From: Rhineura floridana
Lineage: Eukaryota; Chordata; Lepidosauria; Squamata; Rhineuridae
Assembly (NCBI RefSeq): GCF_030035675.1
Contig: NC_084483.1
Coordinates: forward strand, 3,844,501 to 3,908,500
Direction of reading: 5' to 3'
DNA: 64,000 nt
Shown: positions 46,510 through 58,178 of the stretch, in pieces
How the letters are laid out: each line of letters begins with the position of its first letter
Numbering within the stretch: the first letter of the stretch is position 1
Notes under the pieces: generated by a model
What the model was told of the DNA's origin: nothing
Database searches by the model: none
What the model saw: only the letters and a program-made list of their open reading frames with translations
Made by a program: the position numbers and the translations under genes

Positions 46510-47870
46510 GACATTTTACATTTCTGTAGTTGACCTGTATCAATGGATATATTTGGTTTGAATCGCTCATCTGCTATCAAATATTCTACACAGCCCTTAT
46601 GGGTTTTGTAATAGTTTTATAGTAATGTATTATGTTTGTTTTTACAATATGCCTTTTGGCTGTTAATCTTAGAGCCTTTTGTATTAAGCAACTGATAAGT
46701 TAGATAAATAAAGAAGTGTATCTAGCAAAATATTAATATTAATTTTTCATCCAGAATCCAATAATTTGTACATAGACCGCTTCAGTTTTAACTTTGCATA
46801 TCCTTTTTGACAGACTGCTTAAAATGTTTGTAAACTAGCTTCCAGTGTCAATTAAACTTTGAGTGCCAGCCTTCGTTTACGGTGTCAGAAGTGAAAATTA
46901 TACAGAAACTTAATGTGTCCTCTTAACAAATAGTATTACCTGAGGATTATTCTATGTCACTTTGCTTAACCTCAATACTACTTACATTCCTTAAACTACT
47001 TTGAAAGGCATCTCTTATATCAATAATAAGATACAAGCCCTCTTTAGAACTAATGCTATTCAGTGCAAGAGTGAGGACACATCAAGTAATCCTGCCCTTC
47101 AAGGGTGGGGAAATTGGTCTGGCTGGCAGGCTATATCCTTATCTCCACACACCCATGAAAGCCAGTGACATCTCATGACCTGTTTTGGCCATGTGATTTG
47201 AAATCAAATAAGGTGGGCCAAAGCAGCATTGTGCTTGGGAGGTTCTGCACACGGAATCAGTGGTGCCTGTAAAGCCCCTTTCATCCAAGCCCTGCCCCAC
47301 ATGTGATGTCATAATTGAAGTCTGGTGTAAGGGATTCTGGGTGTGGCTTGCTTAAAATGGCCTGGCAGGCCAAACAGGGAGGCCTGGCGAGCTTAATTAG
47401 GCCCATGGGCTGGAGGTTCTGCCCTCCATGTCTGTGTGAACAGTGAAACCATTTGTGGTAGCAGGCTTCCATAGACATGAAGGCTGTGTCACTACAGACA
47501 GCTGTGTCCTTGGTATGATTGCTGAGGAATGGGACTACTCTGCCTATCCTCGCTCCCATGTTGAGTAACATGAGCACTAGATTGTTTGAGTGAGGTTTTG
47601 AGAGAGATGTTTAACATGTGAAGCAAGTGTTTGGGGTATTGCAGCAAAGCCTGGAAAACAGGAAGCAAAAGTTCACTTGTGCTTCCAGTTGTCTGCCTGT
47701 CAAATGACCAAACTGTTCTCAGACATGAAAGATAGATATTTGGGCTGATTCTCATACCGTCTGTTACATAGTACTTGTTAAATTCTGTAAGATACTTACA
47801 ATGGCAGCTGGTAATATTTTTACTTGGTAGGGCTGCAATTTTTCACTTTGCTGTTTCCATCACAGTAGGA
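46510..47870. other. Anonymous intron-like stretch
   Basis: Minus-strand frames of 98 and 87 codons at 47281-47755 overlap each other and have no domain features. No repeat or exon supported, though GC rises near 47100-47560. Confidence 0.4.
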
Positions 47871-47876
47871 CTTGTA

Positions 47877-48292
47877 CAGTAATACCTCAGTTAACAAAGT
47901 AGATGCATTCCTGGACATTACTTCTTTAACACAAACTTTAGTACCTGAGGTAGGAATAACATGGAAATAATAGGGACAGGTTCCTGCACCTGCCCTTAGA
48001 TGGTGGGTGCAGCTTTGACAGGTGCTTTAAAGGGTACCTACTGGGCACCCACCCCTCCCCCTCCTCCTCCTCTGAATCTTATTGGATCTCTCCCTCCTCA
48101 GCCTTGGGAGAAAGCAAGAGATCTCTTTAATGCAAAGCAAAGGCACAGGCTTCTCAGTTTCGCCCTAGCAAAGCAAAGGTACATCCTTATCAGTTTATTA
48201 ATAGCAAAGCAAGGCTGATCAGTTTCACTTTAAAAAAGCCTTCCTGAAAAAGGAGCTTGTTCCTGGAGGATTAATTAACTGAGGTATTACTG
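47877..48292. mobile_element. Tigger-like MITE
   Basis: The left end CAGTAATACCTCAGTTAAC and the inverse of the right end (CAGTAATACCTCAGTTAATT) are near-identical. TA precedes the left end; TG follows the right end, a decayed TA. Same superfamily as 18850-19191. The inside includes three AAAGCAAAGGCACAGGC / AAAGCAAAGGTACATCC / AAAGCAAGGCTGATCAG units. No transposase. Confidence 0.85.
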
Positions 48293-48904
48293 TGGAACAC
48301 TTATTTAGGAAAGTATGCCATTACACATGTGGAGAGTGCTGCTGTCGTCTTAAAAAAAAAAAGTTCTCTGCACATTTGTGGACAGGGAAAGAGCTTCAAT
48401 GGAAGAGGGCCAAGTATGATTTTCAGACAAGAGAGACTTCATAACTCTTATTTAGAAATTAAGCCATACCACATGACATACATTCATGTATTGATTACAT
48501 CAACACATCAGTTGCCAAAAACAACTAAACACACACAAACTTTTAAAATGTGAGAACACTTGTGTCCAGTTACATGCAGTTTTCCTGTCCCCCAAAATCA
48601 ATTTAAGTTTTCATTATCCAAAATACGTTCCCACTCTAAATTAAAAGAACGAAGAATTTCAGCCAGGGTACAGCACAACAGAACATATTTGCAATAAATG
48701 GCTCAGTCCTGAAAATTACCTCTGCTCATGTGCAGAGTACGTTACACCAGCTTCTTTTATGCTTCTGATTAGGGGGGAAATCTTCCAGGTTTGGGAAAGG
48801 ATGTGGAATCATATCCAGACAGGCACACAGCCCGAAGTTCTCATTTTAGAAACTGCTGACCAAACTTCCAAAGAGCCAGACAGAAATTGTAGCACTGGCA
48901 TTTT

Positions 48905-48990
48905 TCTCCATTCCTTTGCATCATTGTTGGCTAATGGGAGTTGTAGTTCAAAACATCTGGAGAGTATCAGGATGGGGAAGGCTGGTCTAG
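48905..48990 (-). mobile_element. hAT MITE terminus fragment (reverse)
   Basis: The reverse strand gives CCAGCCTTCCCCATCCTGAT, ACTCTCCAGATGTTTTGAAC and TACAACTCCCATTAGCC, an arrangement common in amniote hAT MITEs; ACTACAACTCCCAT is shared with the palindrome at 3267. Only one end is present. Confidence 0.5.
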
Positions 48991-49052
48991 GCAATGTCAC
49001 TGTTTTAGCCAGCAGCTAGCAAGAAAGCATTTCCTTTTAGCTCATCCTAGTC

Positions 49053-49320
49053 CATTATGGACTGCTTTAAAAGAATTGGTGTGCCACTGCAACTGATTGT
49101 CCTGATGCGCAACTTACACTCTGGACAAGAGGCTATTGTAAGGACAGAATAGAAAAAGAGTAAGGCCAAACAAGAGATGGCTTGATACCATAAAGGAAGC
49201 CACAGACCTGAACTTACAAGATCTGAACAGGGTGGTTCACGACAGATGCTCTTGGAGGTCGCTGATTCATAAGGTTGCCATAAGTCGTAATTGACTTGAA
49301 GGCACATAACAACAACAACA
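49053..49320 (+). mobile_element. RTE/BovB LINE with large internal deletion
   Basis: RT block sequence (CTTTAAAAGAATTGGTGTGC, then TACACTCTGGACAAGAGGCT) runs straight into the 3' terminal block (AGAAAAAGAGTAAGGCCAAA) at about 49149, skipping roughly 600 bases that are present in the copy at 34901. The 3' end is standard: GTCGTAATTGACTTGAAGGC then ACATAACAACAACAACAA. 5' truncated as well. Confidence 0.85.
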
Positions 49321-49439
49321 AGGCTAAGTAGCCCTGACTCCTCCCTAATTTGCTATACTGGCTGTGGTGGATAGCTGTCATAACAGTTGGAGTGGGAGCC
49401 TTCCCCACAGAGCTAAAAAGAGGGCTATCCTTCTAATAT

Positions 49440-50930
49440 TCAAATGTCAGTCAGGTGATTTTGCTGCTTTGAGACACACAGGAGGAGCCATAGCTGTACT
49501 TTTGAATTAGGATTGGCTGAGTGGTGCAGAGAACTGATTGGCTAGAGAACGGGAGACTGACAAAATTCCCTCACAAACCTCTAAGTTCAAAAAACCATAA
49601 AATGTGCATGGGACAGGAAAGAGGGTTTTTTTTAAAAAAATTACTTATTAGGAGGGCTGTGCCCCAGTACCTCAATTGGACCAGCCTCCACTGAATTACA
49701 TGTTCACACACTGAAACTTCGGAGGAATGAAACTTTACTATCTTGTATTCATCTTGTAAAGATGGTTTGAAAAGTGTTAACTGACAGGGGTCTTAGTAGT
49801 TTGGGGAAATTCGTTTTCTTCAGAAGTCTGATATCAGTCAGACTTTCAGAGTCAATACTATTAGTGACAGTTGGAGACTTTTTAGACTATTGACTTTTGG
49901 TAGAATGAATGCACAGTTAAGTTTGTTATTGGGATGAAGGGATGCAAATATTTCAAGGTTTTTCCTCCATTTAGAACTTCTGTTGTGGATATATTGCATT
50001 TTTCAACACTTAAAATGCAATGGCTTGGATCATTCCATGAATGGAATTGTTCCTTCCACTGTGGAATGGGTTCTAATCTAGTAGGGGCTTCTGCTGGAGG
50101 AAAAGAGGAGACAATTTTCACTGATTCTTCCTTTAGCAATCATCACTTCCCTATTCTGGAAGGGCCCCCTGTTGTGCCCGTGCTCCCTCATCAACCCACT
50201 TCTTTTACCAGAGAGAAGGAACATGGGTTTTTATTTACCCTTCACATTGCCCAGTATAGCAGTGCTGTTCAGGGATTCCCTTCTGTATTCTCTTAGCATT
50301 GTTGCTATATGGCTGAGGTATAAAGGTCTCCACTCCCCTGTGACGATTGTCCCTTTAAAGCTCACAGCTATGAGTTTGGCCTCTGTGACCTGATACTGAA
50401 CTCTCCTTCAAGGAATTGCTGCCACCACAGGTATTAAGTATCTGACTTCTACCATTTCTAATGAAGAGCAGTTTGTGTGAAACCAAACCAATATTTAATT
50501 CAGTTGTATTTGAAAAGAAGCAAGTTCACTTGTTGTTCATAAGCATGTGCTTTCATACATTGTCTGAAGATCTTAAACTTAAGTTATTGTATGCTCTTTA
50601 AACACTTTAAAGCCCTATCTTGCATACGCCTCTAATAATCCTACACTAGCTCCACCCTCTCACCACCTAACTCAAAAAGAATAAACACTGACCGTACACT
50701 CATTAAGCAGATCCTTCTAACAATCCCTAACTGCCCAAACTCAAATAGAAAACTCAGCCGCTCTTCCAATCACTATCCAGCACTCTACTCACCCCCTCCC
50801 AATGTTCACCACTTACCTTAAATACTGTAATATAAACCACTTACAATGCATATTATAATATACAAGCATGAAACATTAACACAAAAGTATGGAACATCAC
50901 ATCCCCTGTCATCGACCCCACAGAATGGGG
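49440..50930. other. Anonymous stretch
   Basis: A 120-codon plus-strand frame at 49934-50296 and a shorter opposite-strand one have no domain features. C-rich, A-rich blocks near 50640-50810 (CTAACTCAAAAAG, CACTCTACTCACCCCC) look like unnamed repeat or low-complexity sequence. No exon supported. Confidence 0.35.
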
Positions 50931-50934
50931 GTGG

Positions 50935-51620
50935 AGCAGCGAGATGGCAGAGGAGGAGGAGGGCTTTGAATGGACTGATGCTTCCCATGTTGAGCCATTA
51001 GATGCACAGAACTCGGAGAACTCTCTTACTTCAGAGTGTTCAGGCAGGACACCCCCAATTCTTCAGAGCATATTTTGGGGGGGTATAGCAGGCTGCAGGA
51101 GGAGGAAGAAAATCAGCAAAAGATGCACCCCTCTGATCAGCATCCTCTGATCAGAACTCCACTCAGGAAATATTTGGATGTTATCACTGAAACAACATGG
51201 GCTCTAATTGCTGTGATCTTTGGGGTATGGTTAAGGGAAAGTGTTACATCCCCACAACCCGGGGAACATGCATTGCTCAGTGCAGAATTCTTGCTGAGGC
51301 TAAAGATCCAAGCTACTTTCTTGGGGGAGAACCATCAGTACCTTATTCAAAGTCCATCTGGTTGGAGGAAACAACCCTGCTACCATCTCCTGAGTTGGAG
51401 AATGAGTCCTCTGCAGTACCTCTGTCTACCTACCCACAGAGAAATCAAAAGCTACAAAATAAAGTGAGTGTTGTTTAACCAGCCACCCAGTTCCTCTAGA
51501 GAGGTGCAGCCTACTACACTCCAGATCTGGTCAGCCTAAGGCTTCAGTTGACTCTAGCAACTTCTCATGTAGCATCGTTAGCAAGGCCCTTTGGAGCTGT
51601 CCAAGGTCCTGTTCCTGTAT
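50935..51620 (+). other. Unclassified protein-like interspersed fragment
   Basis: Two overlapping plus-strand frames: a 68-codon acidic one (MAEEEEGFEWTDASHVEPLD) and a 143-codon one beginning within it and running to 51467. The change of frame between acidic and basic parts, and the GGAGGAGGAGG and repeated CTGATCAGCATCCTCTGATC motifs, suggest an old mobile-element or pseudogene remnant. I do not recognise the family. If element-derived it is a broken fossil; no function assigned. Confidence 0.3.
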
Positions 51621-51928
51621 TTTTGACTGAACACAACTGGCTTCTGTGAGCATCTGGCTCTCATGGAACTAGACATTTATTATTCTGTGTGGAGTTGGGA
51701 GGTGACAGATTTAGTAGTGGTATAATACCAATGCTTTGGCATTGTTACCTTCCCTTTTGTTGGGTTGTTTTAGCTTCCAGACTGTGAGTGTATCTGTAAA
51801 AGTCTATGGAATTGTTTTAATTTGCTGCTGTTTTAAGGTTGAAGATGATTTTATGGCTTTGTATTAGTAATCAAAATATTCATGAACTGCATTAAAAGTG
51901 GCATACACACATACACTCTCACACACAC

Positions 51929-52981
51929 CAGGGGCCACCAATGCGGTGCCTCCAGGTGCCATGGCACGCACGAAGGGCAGGAGCCCTAGGCTCTAAGCTT
52001 TCATTTTAAAAATAAGTAAGTCTCTACCCCTCCTCGAAAGAAAGTTATGAAGCAAAATGTGCAGGTATTCTTCCAAGGGATTTCTGTGAAATGAGTCTGA
52101 TTGCTCCACCTGTCAATGGTTTTAGCTAATGAGTGAAGTCAGAACTGTGATTGATGTCAGTTGTTTGGACACAGGCAATAGGAATCTCTGGGATCCTAAA
52201 GAGCTTTTGCTTTCCCATCACCTTTGGTGCACTTTTTCTGCTTCTGACTTAATTTCTAGTAGTCCTTGGAATTGCCATAGTTTGCCATTCCTTTTTTCCT
52301 AGCCACCATCTTTCCTGTGATGGATTTATCTGAGATTAGGTACTCCCTAGAACTTATTTTCTGCAAATACTACTATTATCAGTGCAGGTGGATGTTTGTT
52401 TGTTTGTTTATTACATTTATATACCGCCCCATAGCTGAAGCTCTCTGGACGGTTCCAAAGCTCTCTGGGCGGTTCAAGAATCCCCTCCTGAAATAGCAGA
52501 TGCAAACTGAAAACTTTGCAAAGAGGCTTAGACATGTCTCCTGTTGTGCAGGACCGAAAGCCAGGCACTCCTTAAGAAACCATGTCGGTACAATGGTATA
52601 CATGTCTACTTCAGAAGTAAGTCTCTTTGTGCTTAGTGGGGCTTACTCCAGGCACAGGAGTGAGTACAGAATGGCAGCCTAGACTTTGGTTTAGGAATGG
52701 CATTGGGGAAGACAGCATTCTTGTGCCTTTAACAGCTGTATCTCCACAAGCAGGGCATAGCTGACTTCCCATGGTATACAAGAGATTGTCCTGAGGGTGG
52801 GTGGGTGGGAGAGAAGCAGCAAGGCTGTACTCTTCAGTTTTGTGTTATGCCATGCCCCCCATGGCAACCATGATTTATTTGTTACACCATGCTCCCATGG
52901 CAGCCATTTTGAGATTGGCACCCTCAGCACTTTCTCAACATTCAAAATGTGCCCCTGGTCCAGAAAGGCTGGCAGCCCCTG
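51929..52981 (-). mobile_element. hAT non-autonomous element (reverse), with an L2 end inside
   Basis: The inverse copy of 39320-40231: on the minus strand it begins CAGGGGCTGCCAGCCTTTCT (52981 end) and ends TTGGTGGCCCCTG at 51929. Order and spacing of internal blocks (ACAAAGTGACT/CAAAATGGC, TTCTGAGTAGACAT, GCAAATACTACT) match. An L2 3' end in reverse (52385-52485) is present here only, so it entered later. Left flank is a CA microsatellite, which hides any target duplication. No transposase. Confidence 0.85.
52385..52485 (-). mobile_element. L2 LINE 3' terminus inside the hAT element
   Basis: TTTGTTTATTACATTTATAT then ACCGCCCCATAGCTGAAGCT in reverse orientation, with the CTCTCTGGACGGTT / CTCTCTGGGCGGTT block duplicated in tandem. 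Same L2 end as at 14917-15095. Confidence 0.7.
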
Positions 52982-53019
52982 ATGACTGTACACACACTCT
53001 CTCTAAGATTTAAGTCTGG

Positions 53020-54455
53020 AAACACTTTGTGGAATAAAAAGGTCTTAACACCATGTCTAAAGGCTGGCAGAGAGGGACTTGATGGAGCTCCTGGAGAAAG
53101 CCATCATCAAAAAGATCTTGTCCCTGATGTTTATCAGCTTAACTTTCACTAGTGATGGGTCAGCGGACAGAGCCTCTGAAACCAACCTTAAGGTGGTCTA
53201 ATAAGTATCTAATAAAAATTAGTGGTTGAATATTGTTCAGGTAAATGAATGCTTTTGAAAGTTGTGACTCTGCATGAGTGGATGCCTATCAAAGCTGGAC
53301 TACACTGTCTCCCAACAATTTCGTTGCAGAGCTCATGATATTTGATATTTTATTTAAAGTCCTAAGAACCTGGAATCTATTCAGTACATGAAAATTGAAG
53401 CCTTAGTTAAATAGAGCATTTTCTATCCCTCGTGTTTGCCCAGAAGAAAGGACTAAGCGCATGATATAATTTTGGTACTGTTACACATGTAAATGTCTTA
53501 AAATTGAAAGCTCTGCAGCTATAACATGACCACTTGTAATTGCAAAAGATAGGACTTATTTCCAGACTTCTTAAAAATGTGAAGAATTAATTCAGTGGAG
53601 CATGAAACAACTTCTCAGCAAATGGAAATAAGTTTACAGTGTGTGATTTTCATGCCACTATTCTTAGCTTATCAGATAATGTATTTCTTTTCAGTGATTA
53701 TTATACAAGTCATAGTTAGGCCTTTTTCTGCCAATATAAGTTTCAGTGCAGCTTTCAAATCAATATAGAATAAGTTGGGTTGTATATCCATCAGTGTGTT
53801 GCTGTTAAAATACACATTTATAAGGATAATGCTCACAGACATTAAAATTTTGGAAAGCTCTGACTTTGCCACTGCATTGTTATATTTGGCTTATGTGCTA
53901 CAGTTTGGGGAAAAAAAAGAATTTGAATATATTTTTGTCTTCTGAGTTAATGGATTATCAGAGCAGCAAACAACTCCCTAGCCTTTTAATGAGATAATTC
54001 CAGCAACTTGATTTTAAGGGGTAAAGCATTAATTAATTGCAGAACTAAGCACACTAGTTCAAAAGTTCAAAAGTAAGTTAATTTGTCCCAGAAGCCACCT
54101 TGTTCCTGGCAGGGTTACTTTCAATCACTGAGCCCTGTTTGGAGAAAAAACACTTAGTAGATGAGAACTAGATCTTAACTGGGGAACAGAAGAACACTAT
54201 TTAGCATTTGAATGAGAGACGACATAAAATTATAGTAAAGATAGGAAGAAAAGGAGAACTACACCAGAGTGTCTTGGAAACATGAGCATAAATAACAGGC
54301 AGATGAAGTTAGGGTGCTGCTGTCCTTCAGCTATGCCTGATTGCAGTTCTCCTTCCTTAAATAGGATTTTTTATGTTCTCTGCTCTTTCTTGCTGGATTA
54401 CTTCTCATTTCTTTAAAATGTATTCTGATCTGTAAATGACTGTCATGTACTCAGG
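53020..54455. other. Anonymous intron-like stretch
   Basis: AT-rich DNA. Short frames only; no repeat, splice-like exon or RNA gene supported. Confidence 0.45.
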
Positions 54456-54457
54456 AC

Positions 54458-54660
54458 CTATTTATTTATTTATTAAATTTATATCCCACCCTTCCTCCCA
54501 GAAGGAGTCCAGGGCAGCAAACCAAAACACTAAAACACTCTTAAAACATCTTAAAACAAAATATTTTAAATATATTAAAACAAAACATCTTTAAAAACAT
54601 CTTTTAAAAAAGAAACAGCTTTAAAAACATCGTAAAAAGCAATTCCAGCACAGATGCAGA
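54458..54660 (-). mobile_element. L2 LINE 3' UTR and terminus (reverse)
   Basis: Begins with a TATTTATTTATTTATTAAAT tail and CCCACCCTTCCTCCCAGAAG, then A-rich UTR and GCAATTCCAGCACAGATGCA, which in reverse matches the 3' UTR of the L2 at 6109-6382. No coding part. Confidence 0.75.
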
Positions 54661-55554
54661 CTTGCATTGTGTTAAGGGAGTTCCAGGGGTGGGGATGGGA
54701 TTGTTGTTTATGGATGGGATGTTATATATTTGTATTTGTTAATACTGAAAATGTCAATAAAATATTAATGATCTTTTAAAAAGAATTCTTGTAAAATTGA
54801 GTTCCTGTTCTTTCATTCTCTCACTTTTTCTTCTATTTAATTTTTTTATTTTTATTTTTATTTCCCCCCATAATTTTACCCAGTTGTTAAATCTTATTTT
54901 CATTTTTGTAATATCTGCAAAATTTGCCCCTTTTCTCTTTTGATGCCACTAAAATGTGCTTGGCCTTTTCTCTTGATTGCGTTCTTTTGCTTGCTCAGAA
55001 GGTCCACTTGTTATGTATGCCTCCCTTTTTCTATATAGTGGCTCCATCTTTTTTCCTTGTATTTTATATAAACTTAAAGTGAACTTTAAATATAATAAAT
55101 CATATTTCTCTTGTTTTTTTCTGTCCATTTCCCCTTCATGCTCTCTTCTAGTATCCCTTAAAAAAACCCACCAAGATTATAACTTCCTTGTCTCAGTCTT
55201 TTCTTGTTTTCCCCAACAATCATAGCTTATTACCTCCTGAGATCCACTGGCTATTAAAACATTTGCCTCTTCATGCTACCATTTTCTACGTGTCCTCTGA
55301 CATATACCTTTCCCCACCACTCCATTTCCCAAGTGTGTCTTGCCTAACACTGGCTTGGATCCAAAGTTGACCAACTCAAGCAAAAAAACCTTAGCTCATA
55401 TGCTTAACTCAGGCAAGGGGAGACCTGCAATTTCTACTAAATCCCCCCCATCCCTCGTGCTATATTTCCCAACATTCCTGAGAGTTCCTGGCCTCAGGAT
55501 CAGATTTTCAGGGATATGAAGGACCTGTTCTGTGAGCAGATCACAGCTTGCCAT

Positions 55555-55650
55555 TTTTTGGCCCCATGTCTTAGATTGTAAGCCTGAGGTGGGACCTGCA
55601 TTCTGAGCAAACTGCCTAGTCCTTGTTAGGTGCTCTAGAAATAACAATAG
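55555..55650 (+). repeat. Short interspersed repeat 3' end
   Basis: TTAGATTGTAAGCCTGAGGT and GTTAGGTGCTCTAGAAATAA resemble the common amniote repeat end AGATTGTAAGCC ... GGTGCTCTATAAATAA. Likely a LINE or SINE 3' end; very short. Confidence 0.45.
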
Positions 55651-55659
55651 ACAAAATTA

Positions 55660-56085
55660 TCAGCTAGGTGACACCTTTAGGCATCTTTGGAGGTGATTGG
55701 CGGTTCCGGAGGCCTGCAGCTCCGGGTTATATGGCCCGAGGGCAGGATATGGGTCGCCTTTGGGGACAATATGTCTCATCCACTCGGAGTTTCAGGGCAC
55801 CGGGGGCAGGCGGTGACGCAGGTTGGCCTTCCTACACACCCTATGGGTGTGGTCAGGGCAAGGGGTTGGCAGATTGGCAGCCCCTTGCCTGGCAGGGGTT
55901 GAATCGCCCCAATAGCTGCAAGCAGGCTTTGCCTGACTCACCAGGAGAATCCCGCACTTATGTTCCCCTCTGTAGGTTCGTTATGCAATGTGAATTTGGT
56001 TAATAAAGTGGCCCGTTATTTAACCCAAATATATATTGTGTCTGTGTCTTATTTCACCCCTGGGCCGCAACTGTATACAGTATTC
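55660..56085 (+). mobile_element. LTR-like fossil (possible solo LTR)
   Basis: A GC-rich block in AT-rich surroundings ends with TTAATAAAGTGGCCCG and then a GTGTCTGTGTCTTATTTCAC stretch, the layout of a polyadenylation signal followed by R/U5 as in LTR retroelements. It interrupts or abuts a CR1/L3-like sequence at its right. No internal coding region of a retroelement is found beside it, so it would be a solo LTR or fragment. Family uncertain; age moderate by its divergence from any copy here, since there is none. The open frames across it show no domain. Confidence 0.35.
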
Positions 56086-56843
56086 CAAGTGTGACTGCGC
56101 CAAATATTTGTGTAAGTGCATTGTGATACTGATACGTTTTATTCTTGATCACTTTCCTAATAATCTGTAGTATTGAATTTTCCTTTTCACAGGTGCTGCA
56201 CATTGGGGGTTGACGGTTTCATTGAGCTATACACCATGAGTTAGTCACTGCTGGGTTTAGGCCCCATAACTAAATATGCAAAATCAGAACTTTTTTGGCC
56301 CAGTATGCATAATTGTTCATATGCTTACATCGAACAGCATCTGCCATTTTATTACTTATTTACTTAGGGTGATATTCAACTATTTTTTTGGGCTAGCTCA
56401 AGGATTAGTGTTTGCATAAGGGCATCTGTCCTCCCCCTATGCATGACCTGTGCCATCACAATATCTGCTCCTGAGGGTTGGGGAACTCCCAGAAAAGATT
56501 TAGGAGGTGTCATAGGGCAAGAAGAGGGGAGATCATTCTGTTGTGCAAGGAGAAACCCTTGCACTAATGGAAACTTGACTTAATGCTATGGTGAAACAAC
56601 CCTTAGCTGAGACGGATCCTTTTGGAATGTCTTGCAATCCACACTGGTTTATTATCAATAATTTGGTGTTATCTGCAAACACGGTTACCTCACTGCTCAT
56701 CCTTGCTTCCACATCATTTATGAACAAGTTAAAATACAATGGTCCCAATATAGATCCTTGGAGGATCCCACTTTTTCATCCTTCTATTGAGAACTGTTAG
56801 TTGCAACTAGCTTCCAATTCATTAGAACACCTGTCCTTTCATC
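56086..56843 (-). mobile_element. CR1/L3-like LINE fragment (reverse) with a TIR element inside
   Basis: Reading in reverse gives RT-like blocks: MGPLYFNLFINDVEARMSSE and VTVFADNTKLLIINQ (motif C region, FADNTK) at 56640-56748, and upstream blocks down to CACTTGGAATACTGTATACA. Between about 56367 and 56600 it is interrupted by a short element beginning GGTGATATTCAACT. Divergent from the CR1 copies elsewhere, so an older L3-like subfamily is likely. Confidence 0.7.
56367..56600. mobile_element. Short TIR element of the GGTGGTATCCAACT type
   Basis: Starts GGTGATATTCAACT. The inverse of this terminus (AGTTGGATACCACC) occurs at 60213-60227 at the end of a related, reversed stretch, and both share a GTGCAAG/CAGAAACC-type block (also near 6568). 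Class not assigned; non-coding. Confidence 0.4.
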
Positions 56844-56844
56844 C

Positions 56845-57070
56845 CAGGGGTCACCAACCTTTTTGGACCAGAGGGCATGTTTTGAACTTTGAGAAAGTGC
56901 TGTGGGCACTAGTCACAAAATGGCTGCTGTGATGGCATGGCATAACCCCAAATTAGAGAGAGTATAGTCATTACTGCACCCATTCCCCCCACCCAATGTT
57001 ATGCTTGTACAAGGTGACCACACCACAGGAATGTGCATTTCTCCTCTCACACACATGGGTGTCTCCTAAA
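56845..57070 (+). mobile_element. hAT-family copy, left end only
   Basis: Begins CAGGGGTCACCAACCTTTTT and GGACCAGAGGGCATGTTTTG, the same family as 39320 and 28601. The right part is missing or too diverged to follow beyond about 57070. It adjoins the end of the CR1/L3-like piece. Confidence 0.7.
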
Positions 57071-57079
57071 TTTCCTTGT

Positions 57080-58090
57080 TCTAAAATAGTGACCTGCAAA
57101 TAACCCAGCTATTTGTATATGTCAGTAACGAGGACTGCAGTATTTGATAGTAGAATTTCAGTAATATCACGTACTTATAGGATCCTGAAAAATGTGTTTG
57201 AATAATTGAAACAAATTTTTGATATTATTAAGAATTAAATTTTAATTTGATCATGCAAATTTGAAATTTCAGAACTGTTATTAACTAGAAAGTAGTAATC
57301 TGATGACAAAATAGTTTACTTATGTAAGCCAAACTTCAATATTGTTTAAAAATGACTTTCCTAGAAAAGAAGCATTTCTCTTTTATGAAAACTTTAAAAA
57401 AAATCATTTTGGTTTATAAAAATTCATCACAGAAATCTTTTTGTGAAGAGATGTTATTATAGATTGCTTGCAATTTATTATTGTATTATATATGGTTAAT
57501 TGTATAATTGTAATAAATCACTAAGAGAATTTGCAATTTCAGCATCTATTTCAGTTATAAGGAGCTGTAAAATATGGATGTGAGACTGGAAGCAAGACGT
57601 AAGAGTAGTGAATTCTGGGACATAATTTTGTGTGTGTGCCTCTTATAGAGGCAGCACTAGAAATGATTTTTCACATATAGAAAATAATGTTACAGGTGAC
57701 ATTTCAAGAATATAACACTAACTTTCTGTATTGTTCTCAAATTAGGTGTGATAGCTGCACTGCATGGTCAGGTTGTTGCCCCTGCATATGTTAAATATCC
57801 TCCCACCACTTTGAAAAGCAACTGCTAGGCTTTTATGCAGATGCATTTCTTGTCCTTCTTGTGATAGTGTCTGAACATGGTAGTATGCATGTTGCATGCA
57901 AGCACACATTGCCAGCAAAGCTTGCTATAAAAGGATTAAGCTAAATGTTTGAAAAGTAAGCATTAACATAGTTTATAAAGTGTCTGCTAGTTGCTTTTGA
58001 TTGTGAAAGTATTAGAAAATGGGGCACGTGTTGCTCTTAGATTTTAAATATTCTTTTTTCCAGCTTAACAGATAAATTTCCCTTTTTTCT
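57080..58090. other. Anonymous stretch upstream of the first coding exon
   Basis: AT-rich intron-like DNA. The last 60 bases hold the pyrimidine tract and acceptor of the exon at 58096. Nothing else supported. Confidence 0.45.
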
Positions 58091-58095
58091 TTTAG

Positions 58096-58178
58096 AATTA
58101 GCTGTTGACTGCTACAGATGACTGTCTTTCTTTCTGAAATGCATCTATGGTCTTTGAAGAGCACCTTGCATGTTGAAG
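58096..58178 (+). CDS. First coding exon of an unidentified host gene
   Basis: Acceptor CCCTTTTTTCTTTTAG precedes 58096 and donor GAAG/GTAAAG follows 58178. ATG at 58118 is the start: the in-frame codons upstream within the exon include TGA four codons before it. The exon codes 20 residues (MTVFLSEMHLWSLKSTLH plus two more) and leaves at phase 1. The next exons at 60313 and 63230 fit that phase exactly. The acceptor shows that at least one untranslated exon lies upstream. The joined 52 residues show no signal peptide and no motif I know; tyrosine, lysine and glutamate are common. I cannot name the protein. The gene runs off the right edge. Confidence 0.65.
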
